From Morinoia aosen (Eukaryota; Arthropoda; Malacostraca; Amphipoda; Talitridae), in NCBI GenBank assembly GCA_030386875.1, contig CM059571.1, positions 22,686,355 through 22,750,354 on the forward strand: a stretch of DNA of 64,000 bases. Direction: 5' to 3'. Shown piece by piece: positions 1 through 11,700 of the stretch (position 1 is its first letter; every line of letters begins with the position of its first letter). The notes under the pieces are model-generated. The model saw only the letters and a list, made by a program, of their open reading frames with translations, made no database searches and had not been told where the DNA came from. The position numbers were made by a program, and so were the translations under genes.

Positions 1-2
1 CT

Positions 3-497
3 CGCATGGATTACTCTCTAGGTGAGAATTACAGTGCCGAGGTAAGCTTACGACTCAACAATGCGTTCAACATGGTGAAGGTAAAATCTAAAGCCTCACA
101 CGATAAATCGGTGCAGTTAAAGGAGCGCGGAGTGAAGAACAGTCAGGTGCAAGTTGGCGATATTGTGTTGCTGCATAATCCAACGGGAAAGGGTGAAGTT
201 GCAAATACATGGCCTACCGACTGGCTCGGCCCTTACCGGATTACAGTAAAAACAGAGACGAATGCCACAATAAAGGCGCTCTATAGTAACTGCGAGAGAA
301 GAGTTCACCTCGATAGATTGAAAATTGCCCACTTGAGAGGTGAAGCTTACCCATGCAACCAGAATGCCGCAGCGCCGCCAAATGCCGGATGTGAAGCTAT
401 CGACAGCGAGGACGAAGATATGCCAGAAAACGCTGCGAATGATCAGGCTACGTCGGTGACGCAGCGAAAATATAACTTACGTTCTAGGTGTAGGTGA
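3..497 (+). CDS. Gypsy-type LTR retrotransposon Pol, integrase C-terminus (partial)
   Basis: This reading frame is open from the left window edge to a TAG/TGA-bounded end and is the last part of a retroelement polyprotein. Seen directly: a GDIVLL segment, then WLGPYRI about 25 residues later (the GPY/F module of Metaviridae integrases), then VHLDRLK, a short acidic stretch and a terminal YNLRSR motif, which closes many Gypsy Pol proteins. The family role is to insert the element's cDNA into chromosomes. The protease, reverse transcriptase, RNase H and integrase catalytic core would lie left of the window. No frame disruption is visible in these 165 codons. The initiating methionine at position 6 is not a real start; the frame is truncated by the window. 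Confidence 0.8.
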   Translation, partial: RMDYSLGENYSAEVSLRLNNAFNMVKVKSKASHDKSVQLKERGVKNSQVQVGDIVLLHNPTGKGEVANTWPTDWLGPYRITVKTETNATIKALYSNCERRVHLDRLKIAHLRGEAYPCNQNAAAPPNAGCEAIDSEDEDMPENAANDQATSVTQRKYNLRSRCR

Positions 498-1072
498 ATT
501 GTCGGCCAAAAATGATGAGCTGCAATGAATTAAGTTCATGAATTTTTTTTTATTTTTCAGGATGTTTCCTTCGTGTGTAATTTTAGATGTGTTCTTCAAT
601 AGGAAGACGTGTTCGAGTTTCGTATTATCATAGTTTGCACTCGCAAGAGTGAGATGTGTTTTTCAGTAGTTGTATGTGTTACTAGCTGTGGGTGAAGTTG
701 AATTTCTGCTCACGAGCGATCTTGTTGGAAAACGAGAGGCTTGTAGGAGTGTTCTGATCTCACGCTGTACTTGAAATTTCATTCTATTGTTGCTAAGAGA
801 AGAGAAATTGAGCTTTTCAGTAGTTTGCTGTCGTGTGCTTCTGAAAAGTAATGCCATGTGACTTTTCGTAGTATGCTTTCATTTTTCGCCAGCATCTCGT
901 AAAGCGTACGCGCTTAATACGAAATAACGCTAGTGAATTAATTAGTTTAATCTGAAAGCGCTTAGGCTGAGGTTATCTCAGGCTTGCTAATTTTATCAAT
1001 ACCTTAGACCGTTCAATTTTCGTAACGGGGAAAACATGTTTAACGGTAGATTAAAGGTTGCGTGTTCTTTCG

Positions 1073-1122
1073 TGCCGTAGTGTTGAATTTTCTGTTCGTG
1101 CCGTAGTGTTGAATTTTCTGAC
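1073..1122 (+). repeat. 26-bp tandem duplication
   Basis: The block GTGCCGTAGTGTTGAATTTT with its next six bases occurs twice head to tail. It lies in the non-coding 3' part of the Gypsy element and looks like a replication-slippage duplication. Confidence 0.7.
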
Positions 1123-2096
1123 TCTGTGTCTTTCCCTTGTCCTGAAGGAGTATCGTAAACACGGTATTCCGGGAGGAATTATTCTTATCTCACTCTGTAG
1201 CGTGTAGCACTTTCCTTTTTCAGACTTAAGAAATTAATTTCTTGGTAGATTAGCGTGGTATGTACTTCAGCACAGAACAGGCCGGAAGAATTGCATAACA
1301 CGAATACGTCTCGTATGAGCAGCAAATTAAGGAAGGATCACGTGGAATATAAGTAATTATTTACAAGAACAACTAACAGATAACAACTGTACAACATAAG
1401 GGATTCATCGCACTTGTATTGGAATCATTTCACTGTAGAACAAATTCCAGCGTTGCATTGGGAAACGACGAAGATGTATGTGAGGCTGAAATTTTGCACC
1501 ATGTTCAGAAGAATGCGGAGGGCACAAGTAATTGCCTCAGAGTTGCTTGTGGTAAAACTCGCGGCGAAATACATCGTTAGCCAACAGCAGAGCCAGGAAA
1601 GGGCTGGACAAGTAATTGGTACTTAAGACTTCAAAGTGGAAAGCACCACAGAACGCCGGAGCATCATCGTGAGGAAGGAAGAAAAAACGAAATTAAAGCA
1701 TGAGATATTATTGGGTGCCTAGATGTACTAGCGTTTAAAAATGCTTTTATACAGTGGGCACTCAAATGAAACAATAAAAATGATTTTATATGCTTGAGTG
1801 TTGATATTTACTTAAGTATTTTGGAATTTGCGTCGTGACATTTATGCCTGGTGAGACATTCCTGAAATTCGAATGCAAGTGTCCTGTGAATTTTACTAGG
1901 CAAATTATCACATTGGAATATTGAAGCCGCATTTTAGGGCTCTCTGTTTACACGTGAAATAAAAATTAAAAAGAGATTTCGTCGGATAGGCTTTGAGTGA
2001 AGCGTACGATCTTCAAAGCATATTAACCCATGGAATTCTCGCACTAATAAGAGTGGTTACTAGGAGAAAATAAAATATGAGCTGGTGTCTACCAGA

Positions 2097-2157
2097 GTTT
2101 CTACGTCGATTTCAAGGAATACTGAGATTCTACGTCGAAATCGAGGAATACTGAGAG
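2097..2157 (+). repeat. Imperfect tandem duplication of about 30 bp
   Basis: The phrase beginning TTCTACGTCGA and ending GAATACTGAGA is repeated head to tail with three differences. A third partial trace (GGAATTCTACTGGATTCC) follows. No function is evident. Confidence 0.6.
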
Positions 2158-3793
2158 GAATTCTACTGGATTCCACCGCGCATACAGGATACCACCGCCG
2201 GATATACCTCGGATTCTTCAGGAGTACCTCGTGGGATTCAGAACCTTATTGGGAATGGAAACTGTAGTGAAGGAAATTATCGACGATTCGACTCGTATTT
2301 TCCTCCAGATCAGTATAACTTACTGACGTATCGATTTGTCTGATCAACGAAGCGACGTTATGAGTAATCTGACGATTAAAAAACTGAGTTGAATAAACGT
2401 CATAAAATATATGTGAAACATTGCACTTAACATGATTTGGTGGTAATTTGAATCGTAATAATGATCCATCTTACAGAACGCAATCGTGTAGTAATGTGGT
2501 GTATAGAAATTTTATACGAGTCTGCATATTGGGATCGCAAGATTTCCTCCTGAAATTAAGTACTCATCTTCAACGCGCGTGTGAAGCTATTGAAATGCCA
2601 GAAGAGAGGCATGGAAGAAGAGCAAATTCGTCAGCTATACCAAAGGAGTCAACATCGAAACGTCAACAAGAGAGTCAAGGATTTGGACAACAGAACACGC
2701 AAGCGTAAAATTGAAAACTACGAGACATAAAATCATCAAGACTGTAGGCTGTTTGAGAATGTAGGGGACGTAACCGTAATACTTTATGAATGTTAATAGG
2801 GGTGAACACGCAAAAGATTTATGATGTACTTTAATTCGGTGGAACACAACATAATATATCAGGCCGTGCTAATTGTAATGAATAGGATTATTAATTGTAA
2901 CGAACCCTGTTTCGGCGGAATTAATTTTAGAATGTGATAGGCTTAAGGACAAGTTATGTGTGTCTTATGTTGGCTTAAGACTGCAGTGATCAATATTCAA
3001 TAAATAGCTGAAAGCTAATTCAAAAAAATTGTCAGGCCAATGTTTTTAACTCTAGGAGGGCCGTCTGTCGAGAATCTGTTAAGAATAATCAATTTTCGAA
3101 TTAAAAATGAGAATTTAGGGAAAATCTTAAACATGTGTAATAAATTCGAGTTTTTGATCATGTGTAATAAATTTACGTGTAACAAATTTTGTACTTAAAA
3201 AAAAAAATACTTCAGTGGGTTTTGCTTTATGTGTTGTAAAAACATTGTAGGGTTCGCATTCAGCAGTACAGAGAGTGATCGAGTCCACACGTTCGTTGAA
3301 AGAATGTTTTGGTAAGGCCATTCTGAAGAGCATCGGGCAGTTTTGTATTTGTTTTACCACGAAGGAATGTGTGAGGGAACTTGGTTACAAAGATCTCTTA
3401 CAGGGCAGAGAAACCTTTCCACAAAAGTGTTTGTAGACAGGGCGATCTTAAAATAACATGGGGAGATGAGGCCAGCGAAACTTGAGAGGGTTCGGCTGAA
3501 CCACATGGAGAGAAATTTATTGGAAGCACTTGTAAGCGTTGGGGCTGAGGACGCTGGACAGAAGAGGGTGACAGATTTATGACACACCATGGTAGGCTTA
3601 GGAGGTCCGTTAGAAAGCGAGCGATATTATCGAAAAGCAAACAACCTCAGAAGAAGGCGGAGATTACGGCGCGCTTGGCAAAACATTTCAACAGCAAATA
3701 AGAAAAGGACAGCCTCAGGGAAAACCAATGGGAACGTTAGAGGGAAGTGTAGGAGGACGCTCAGGAAGCCCGTGAGAACACGATTGGTCTCAC

Positions 3794-3808
3794 AAAGAAA
3801 AGGGGGAG
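3794..3808 (+). promoter_or_regulatory. Candidate polypurine tract
   Basis: Fifteen uninterrupted purines with a run of five G occur downstream of the integrase frame. This is the form of the plus-strand primer site next to a Gypsy 3' LTR. The distance from the integrase stop (3.3 kb) is long for a Gypsy element, so the call is tentative. Confidence 0.3.
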
Positions 3809-4672
3809 TACAGCTTTTGAACGGAGGGACAGAGCTGATGAGAGGCGAGCAGTCTAACGCGTTGCATCATCATAGAAAGAAGTACGTGTAACCAAGTGTC
3901 ATACTGGAAAAGCATTCTGAAAAATATAAGTGAAAATATTGAATATATTGAACGTATAGAGGAAGTTGGATAAGTTGTTTCGAGCCCGTAAATTAAAATG
4001 AAATTAAAAAATGTCACGTCTATTTTCCAGAAATGAAAACATCGTAACCAAACTGTGCAGTATATGAAGTAATAATTTGAACGACAGTTGGGCGGGTAAG
4101 GAGTGTTTTGGATCATAAGATATGCAGTCCCTTTTGAAAAGAAGTTTTGAAATAAAAGTCATAAAAATAATGTCACATTAACGTAAAAAGTAAAATAATT
4201 TTGAACACAATTTTTGGCAATTAAAAAATGTAACGAGCTGATAAATTATTTGCAGGCAGGGTGGTCGTCGCAGATGTCTAACGTGATTGGAGGTTACGCG
4301 CTAGAAGTCAGAAGTGGAGATTTGGAAGATGGTCGTCATAAATTTTTTTGAACTGAGAATCACTTGTGGAGACTGAACTGGATTTGTGCCTTTGAGAAGG
4401 AACGTGTGACGAACGTTATGACCACATCTGTACTGCTGAACGCCACAATAATTGAGGGGTATTCTGTCATATTCATGTGTGGGAAAGTGAGGGAAGGGCT
4501 GGCCGACCAGATTTACTGGGATATCAATTGTGTGTAATTCAGTAGGGTAGGCTTTGAGGCAGGTTGTAAAATTGAACTGGGTTCTAATGACATGTTCATA
4601 GATTGTGAGTCAATGTTATCGTATTGTATCAGTTCTGCCGTAATTATAAATTCATGCTGAATTCATATGGCG

Positions 4673-4681
4673 TATATAAAT
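4673..4681 (+). promoter_or_regulatory. Candidate TATA box of the 3' LTR
   Basis: TATATAAAT lies about 865 bp after the candidate polypurine tract. About 30 bp later comes a CATCGATACAG start-like sequence and then a GTGAGT-like donor. That arrangement would suit an LTR promoter. It is inferred only from spacing. Confidence 0.25.
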
Positions 4682-4889
4682 ATCCGTCAATGCAAAGGCA
4701 GCTCATCGATACAGGTGCGCACAGAATTGCGCGGATGTAAGTCGTGTATCAACTCATCGGTGAGTACCTTTTCTTTTTTAGTATATGTACGGTGATTGCC
4801 GATTATTATTCATTCAATTTGTGTTGTGTATATAGCCTGGAGGTGTGCCATTCCTCTATTCCGAGAACCTGATCTTCTTGTTAATGAAA

Positions 4890-5257
4890 CCCCTCAGGGG
4901 GATACAATTAATGTATCTATGGGAATTGGCGCTCCCAGGGGGATAATGTGTGGGCCCGAGCTAAAGGTTAGGTAGGCTTTCTTTTTTGTTAAAATAGAAT
5001 AGGATTTTGTTTTGTTACGGACCATCTTTTTTCGGTTCACTGCTGTCCTGTTTTTTCAGCACCTACTACTTTCTTCTTCAACTTTGACCTTGTTTCATGA
5101 ACTTCTTTCTCATCTTACTGTTTCTATGCCTTTTCTGCATAGATTCCACGTTCCCTTAACTCCATACTAAATGGTGCCTTCTTCCTTCCTCTCTTTGGAT
5201 CTCATTTGTTGAGGATAGGGAGGCTTAAACTAACTAATAATCTAATCTAATCTTGTT
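4890..5257 (+). mobile_element. SINE-like family, copy 1
   Basis: This is the best-preserved copy of a dispersed family. It opens with CCCCTCAGGGGGATAC, contains GGCGCTCCCAG and GGGCCCGAGCTAAAGG, runs through a pyrimidine-rich body with TTACGGACCATC and CTGCTGTCCTG, and ends in TAATC repeats. The short non-coding body, repeat tail and presence on both strands suggest a SINE. A Pol III A/B-box pair is not clear, so a MITE-like origin remains possible. Confidence 0.65.
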
Positions 5258-5282
5258 AATGAATTGTTAACAAGGAGGTGAA

Positions 5283-5808
5283 GGGACCATTTCTCGTGAC
5301 AATGACAATGTGCCTGGAAATGCTTAGTTTTCGAGTTATTTAAGTTTGAAGTTATACGAACGGCGCTCCTGAATGGCCCTTTTAACGCAAAAACAGTCAT
5401 TGTTTTAGCAATGAAAATGGAAGCTAACCCCTATTACAAACGTAAAGAGGTTGGGTCGTGAGGGGTAGCAACAGTTCTTTTAGTGAAAATTATAAATAAA
5501 GCTTTCTAGTGACGTTTGTTTACATCGACTCGAAGATGGCTGCCGCCATCTTCAGCCGGTTGGCGCCATGGCGGCAGCCACCTTGGCGTCGATGTAAACA
5601 AACGTCACTCGAAACCATTATTTATAATTTTCACTAAAAGAACTGTGCCTACCCCTCACGACCCAACCTCTTTACGTTTGTAATAGGGGTTAGCTTCCGT
5701 TATTAATTAAATTACGCTAGCCCCGCGTGCTTCCATGGCGCGCACAAGCCAGCTTCAAAGTTGAATAATTCGAAAATAACGCATCGCCGGGCAGAATGTC
5801 ATTCATGT
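5283..5808. mobile_element. Foldback element with long inverted arms
   Basis: Two inner arms of about 140 bp (about 5410-5548 and 5569-5705) are near-perfect inverted repeats separated by about 20 bp. They share GACGTTTGTTTACATCGA, TTATAAATAA and GGTTGGGTCGTGAGGGG. Outside them a weaker inverted similarity continues (about 5283-5355 against 5752-5808). The central part is itself GC-rich and self-complementary (ATGGCTGCCGCCAT). No ORF is present, so any movement would depend on a transposase supplied elsewhere. Confidence 0.8.
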
Positions 5809-8239
5809 AAAACGTCTTATAATCGACTATATTACCCATCTATACCTACGAAATTATGAAATTTGTTGACAACATTAAATTCAATATTGACCCTCATTTC
5901 CCCCAAAAAGTGCATGAAAGAAAAGTTGTTTATTTAGACCTAATTAACTATGTTAAGGCAGCGAAAACTGAAAAATCGAGGATTATCCTCTCCTTCACAA
6001 GTACCGTTTAGTGTAACCCTTCTTTTTGGTCCCAAACAATGTTGAAGTTAAAACTTCCCGAACTGGACGTAATTTGATTTGGCGATTCCCAATTAGATCA
6101 TTTTTGATTGCTAAACATTCCGAAATTTAACTTGTAACCACGAATCACGTTGATTACGTATTGGTACATTTGTGTAACAAGGTAAATTGTTTATTTCCGC
6201 ACGAGTATCAATGAACAGCATGTAAATTATTTCACCATTTTCATTTAAAATAGGCTATAGCGTACAGGTTAAGATATTATCGTTCAACTATACTTTCGAG
6301 CTTCTCAGCAATGATAACAATTTAGTCGAGCAGCAAAGACGGGTTTTCAACTCTGCTACTTCAAACCTAACAAAACCAACCGTTGCAACCGTTTACAAAA
6401 CTGTATAACTTTACAAGTTGGCCAAATTTTGCAAGCCTCCGCGCGACCAAAACTACTATGTCCTGATCTGGTAATTCTGGGGAACTCAACCAAAACTCAA
6501 CTAACTTCATCAGGTCAAACCCAAATGGAAGCGAGGGTAGCGATGCGAGGTCGTGGCAGTCTATTTCATCGTCTTCTATTTCTAAATGTTCTTATGATTC
6601 GTGTTTTTCACCGTTGTACACGTAGTGAATTTACTTAAAGATTCAACTAATCGATGAAAAGATCAATTTGTTGTGAGACATATGAAGAAGAGCTAATGAA
6701 ATATTGCATCGTTAATTTTTAACAAACAAGTAGAAAATTAAAAATAAAAGTTTCACTATTCACGGAACGTTTGGGCGTTACGATTATTAGTCTCTGAACA
6801 GCAAATCAAGAAATAAGTGTGAAATAATTCATCCAACCAAAAATATGAGATGTGTGAATAATAATAATGACTCGTTGAGTTTTAAGACTTATCGTAACAA
6901 TAGTTTTTGAAAAGCTTTTCAAAATCCTTAGATAGTAGATAGTCTATGGAAAGTAATCTGTTTAGCTTTGTTCTATTCGTAAAAAACTTGAGAATAGAAA
7001 GACTTTTAGAGCAATGAATGTTCTTTTGAGTGTCGACGTAGGCTAATTTTAGACTCAAGTGCTAAAATATAGCACGTTACGCTTAGTTACTGTATTATTT
7101 CTGCTTAGAGTCCTGCTCGACTTTTAAGGTGGCAGAAGACGCTAACAAATTTACACCGCGGCCGGATATGCAAGGTATGTATGTGCGTTGTCGTAGCGAT
7201 CCAGCGGGCAATAGAAGTTCTTCTGCCGACTTGCCTCTCTAACGTGCTGTTTTTTGCGGCTAAAATTCTAAGTTTAAGCTTTTTCTTATAAACATGAGCG
7301 TTTTAAGTTTTCCTATAAAACTTGGGAGCACACTTCTCAAGTTTCTCTGGTAAAGAGCATCACTGAAATGTTCAACGCGTTAAGTAGTAGATGAGAAGAT
7401 ATGTAATTTGTGCCATGAATTCCACGCTTCTCAGAGCACAAAAAAATCGCATAGCAATTGTTCATGCCGGAGAAAATACGAGAACGTCTCCAGTCCGCGT
7501 GTTATTGCATTATAACGAGTACATTTAACAGTTTATCTAGAAAATATTTTTAAGAGGAAAAAATTGGCTCAATGTAATGTTCCGTTATATCCAACCTTCG
7601 AAATCCACGACAGAATAATTTGGAAGATTTAGATTGCCACAGGATAGCTATTGCGAATGCCATAACTTTTTTCTGATTCTCTATAGTGTGAAGCGATTAG
7701 TTTCATGAGTGTTAAATTTTTATTTGAGAAAGGGTTAGAAATCACAAAATTTACTTACGCAAGCATACTGCTGCACTAATTCTAATTTCATTTAACTTCG
7801 TCCGGTGAAAGAATTCTCTCAGGAGTTAATTTTTCTGACCATATGTGAATAACCTCAACATACAGAGCTTTACTTCAGTGCTAAGTGCCCGGTACGCAGA
7901 GTGCCCCGGTGCATGTTGCATGAGGTTTGCTCACGCTGCTCTGAGCCAAATCGTTTGACGCACAGAACGAACAGTTACGTCCGAAATTATTCGTTTCGCT
8001 GCATTTCTGTGATTCTTTGATGTTAGAAAGACCACTTGAAAAAGTTTTTGTTCGTCTTCGGTATGCTTTTACAAAAACTTTCGAAAAAGATCCAGTAGGA
8101 AGCACAAATTAAAAGTTGAAAAAAAGTTATATTCTTAACAGCTTATGAACCGAATTAGTATTTACACCATATTAATTTTATTCGTACACGTCTATGGTAC
8201 TGAAACTAACTAATTTAAGAAAGCGATTGATGTAACTTG
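5809..8239. other. No gene recognised
   Basis: AT-rich sequence with only short, compositionally random ORFs (the longest about 74 codons) and no recognised domain, RNA gene or obvious tandem repeat. Confidence 0.6.
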
Positions 8240-8590
8240 CCCCTCAGGTGGATGCAACTGTCGTTTCTATGGGAATTAGCGCTCCCAGGAGGACTATGTG
8301 AGGGCCCGAACTAAAGGTTTAACTAAAGGTTAAAAGGCTTTCTTTTTATTGAAATAGAACATGTTTTTGCATTGTTACGGACCATCTCTTTTTCGGTGTT
8401 CTGCTGTCCTGTTTTCCAGCACCTATTAATTCCTTCTAAAGCTTTTTCTTGTTTCATGAACTTCTTTCTTAGCTTAGTGTTTCTATGCACCTTGTGCATA
8501 GATTCCGCGTTCCCTCAACTCCATACTGAATGGGGTCTTCATCCTTCCTCTCTGTGAACATCTTGTGGTGAAGGGAGGCTAAAACTTTCT

Positions 8591-8594
<4 letters not shown>
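8240..8594 (+). mobile_element. SINE-like family, copy 2
   Basis: It starts CCCCTCAGGTGGATGC and follows copy 1 through TTACGGACCATC, CTGCTGTCCTGTTTTCC, TTTCTATGC and CCATACTGAATGGGG to GGGAGGCTAAAAC. It runs directly into the TAA microsatellite that hosts the R4/Dong-type element. The short ORFs within it are family sequence read by chance. Confidence 0.65.

Positions 8595-8642
<48 letters not shown>
8594..8642 (+). repeat. (TAA)n microsatellite, 5' flank of the R4/Dong-type element
   Basis: About sixteen uninterrupted AAT/TAA units end abruptly at the GC-rich first bases of the non-LTR element. The same repeat resumes at the element's 3' end, so the array is the insertion target, the element's tail, or both. 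Confidence 0.95.
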
Positions 8643-8643
<1 letters not shown>

Positions 8644-8657
8644 CCCCGAGCGGCTGA

Positions 8658-8734
8658 CATCCGCTCAGGGGGGCGTCCCCCCGCTGGCGGATGGGGGGGG
8701 CGGCCTATGCAAATAGGTTATCTGCGAATACTGA
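8658..8734 (+). ncRNA. Candidate HDV-like self-cleaving ribozyme in the element 5' UTR
   Basis: The complementary pieces fall in nested-pseudoknot order. CATCCGC (8658-8664) pairs with GCGGATG (8687-8693). TCAG (8665-8668) pairs with CTGA (8731-8734). A C-rich loop lies between. Then comes a CCTAT-GCAA-ATAGG hairpin with a GNRA loop, then TGCGAAT, resembling the catalytic J4/2 strand. Such ribozymes are known at the 5' ends of R2-group elements. Against it: simple hairpins (GAGCGG/CCGCTC and GGGGGG/CCCCCC) compete, a proper P3 is not clear, and the fold starts about 15 nt inside the apparent 5' end. Confidence 0.3.
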
Positions 8735-8788
8735 ATAAGAAGACGCCGACCAAACTGTCCCCGCTGGCTGAGGGTAATCACTAACCGC

Positions 8789-11700
8789 ATGGAAGCGCGC
8801 ATAAAGAAACAACCCCCCAACGACGTGAACGGGACCCGACAGTCTCCAACTGCGGGTGCCGCGTCCGGCAGGGTAAGCTCCCCGGGAACTAGTAGTGAAC
8901 CACACGCTACTAGTGGACCGGATGGTTCGGGCGAACCCGGTCGTCAACTCACTACGAACCCAACTGCAGTACAGGAGCAGGCTCCAGTTGCTTGTGAAGC
9001 CGTGCGGGACACGGCTCACTCGACGGCGACTACTCCAAGCAACCCAGGGAGAGCGGCAGACCGGTCACTGGAGACAGTGACCCCTCCTACCTCGCCGCCT
9101 CCCACTAACAGACGTCAACCCCGGAAAAAGTGGACGAAGGAAGCCTGGAAAACCCTTTGGATGTGCTACCTACGAAGCGACCCCCAAACCCGAGGCTTTC
9201 GCAAACGTATGAGGCAAATCTGGGTCGACCTAGGCCTTCCCAACCACTCCGAGCAAATGCTGGCGAGCCAAATAAGAGAGATCAATCTCAAAAACCTCCT
9301 TACCAACGAGGAAAAAGAGCTCATAGCCAGTGAACTAAACACGGAAGAAGGGGTTGACGAAACTAATCACCAGGCCGAAGCAAGAGCGTCTCCGATACCA
9401 CCCGAAACTGAGACACCAATCGTGACCACCGGAAATGACACCGACCAAAGACCAGAAGACGACTATTGCTCGAGCAATTACACCACCGACGATGAGGCAG
9501 AAACGTCGGGAGCTGGAGCTGAGGTACCAAACCAGCTGAGGTACCACCAGATCAGCGACTCAGAACCTGACGATGCTTCAGACGTCGATTTAATAGCAGC
9601 ATCTCCGCAACAAGCTGAAGTGCCAAACCGGTACCACCAAGACGGCGACACCGAACCGGAAACGGACGAGGCGGAACCCATCGCAGGGGAAGAACCTGTG
9701 GTGGACCGCCGAGACCTTCCGGGAGATGAAGAGACTATGCTCAACGAGCTCCACAATACCTACTTAACGCTCCTTCACGAAACTCCAAAAGAACAACTAC
9801 CGAACCTCAGACACGTCCCATCGGGGAAGATCCTAGCAGCTACTGCCAAGATTAATCATCTCATCGGCAGAATAAAGACTAGGAACATCACAGAAACTAA
9901 CACCCTAATTCTGGCCGGAGCGTTCCTAGTCTCCAAAGAGCTTGCTCCTCCGCCGGCAACCAACCGGCCGAGAGGAAAGAAAGACCCCCCGTGGAAACAC
10001 CGAATCCAAAAAAGCATAGATGAGCTCCGGAAACATCTAAGCTGGATCTCGGAATGGAGACGTGGCAGACTGACCTGCAGAAACAAAATGGCGGAACTCG
10101 AGGGTATCTACCACTGCAGGGAGGCAGGACTACAACTGGTAGAAGAAACCCTCAAACAAAGACTATCGGCAAAACGAAGCAAAATCCTTAGATATGAGAA
10201 CAGAATCGCTGGCTTTCAACAGAACAAAATGTTCGCGACCAACCAGTCACGATTCTACAAACAACTGCGCCACAGAAACGACGAAATGGACGTTCCGGAA
10301 GCCGAAGGTACGCGGCGCTTCTGGAGCGGCATTTGGAGCCAAGAGGTCCAGCATAACGCCGAGGCTGAATGGCTCCAAGGCATCGCCAAAGACGTCAATC
10401 CGGACGAAGACCTCCGGATAACGGCGGCGCGATTACAAAAGCAAATAAGAAAAACGCAGAGCTGGAAGGCCCCCGGTCCAGACAAAGTCCAAGGCTACTG
10501 GATCAAGACCTTCACATCCCTCCATCCCAGGCTGGTAGAAAACCTGGACAGATGCTTAACATCAGGCACTGTGCCAGATTGGATGACAACTGGAAGGACG
10601 GTGCTGATACAGAAGGATAAGGAAAAAGGAACATCGGTGAGCAATTACAGACCCATCACATGCCTCCCGGTCATGTGGAAGATCCTCACCGGCATGATCT
10701 ACGAGAGCATGTATCAGCACCTAGTGAGCCGCGACTACTTCCCTAACGAGCAGAAGGGATGTAGACGGGGAACGAGAGGGACGAAAGACCATCTTCTGCT
10801 CGATAAGCTGATCATGACCCACGCCAAAGCTAAACACAAAAACCTTAGCATGGCGTGGATTGATTACAAAAAGGCCTTCGACATGGTCCCGCACTCATGG
10901 ATCCTCGAATGTCTGGAGACATACGGAGTCGCAGGAAACGTCCGGCGGCTGATCGCAACTACCATGCCTAACTGGAAGGTCCAGCTCACGTGTGCAAACG
11001 CTGAGCTGGGAAAGGTGAACATCCGTCGAGGAATCTTTCAAGGCGACTCCCTATCCCCACTCTTGTTCGTACTGGCACTGGTCCCAATGACTCAGGTCCT
11101 CAACAACACGGGCCTGGGATTCAAGTATGACCGCAATAACAGCCTCAACCACCTACTCTACATGGACGATCTCAAGCTGTTCGCAAGATCCGCTAGTGAG
11201 ATCGAAAGACTTGTGAAAGTTGTGCACGACATCGGAATGGAATTCGGAATAAGCAAGTGCGGCCTCATCAACATCGAGAAAGGCAAAGTATCAGCAACTG
11301 AAGGTATCCATTTAGAGAACGAAACAATCGAACAGATCGAAGAAGAAGGGTACAAATACCTAGGAGTGCTTGAACACGACAACGTTCTGCACGCCGAGAT
11401 GAAGAAAAAGATCAGAAAAGAATACTTAAGCAGAGTAAGGTTAATCTTGAAATCTAATCTCAACGGCGGCAACATCATCAAAGCCATTAACACATGGGCC
11501 GTACCGGTCATCAGGTACACCGCCGGAATAGTTAAATGGACGAAGCTCGAACAAAAGCAGCTAGATACGAAGACCAGAAAGCTGATGACCATCTTCAGGG
11601 CACTCCACCCCCGATCATGCACTGACAGGCTATACATCAAGAGAAAGGAAGGAGGAAGAGGTCTGCTTGAAGTGGAAGAGTGCATCCAAAGTGAGATCAG

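Larger units (their letters stand above)
498..4889 (+). other. 3' non-coding region and probable 3' LTR of the Gypsy element
   Basis: No convincing coding sequence follows the integrase. A pyrimidine-rich stretch ending in CAG at about 545-560 resembles a splice acceptor, as would be used for a spliced third ORF, but only short unrelated ORFs follow. A purine tract at 3794-3808 (AAAGAAAAGGGGGAG) looks like a polypurine tract and would place the 3' LTR start just after it. The LTR end cannot be fixed, because the 5' LTR is outside the window. An ORF of 100 codons at 3589-3891 is very basic and resembles nothing I know. Confidence 0.35.

Noticed and set aside
3589..3891. 100-codon basic ORF as a gene
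   Set aside because: No recognisable motif, no splice context, and it overlaps the candidate polypurine tract of the LTR element.
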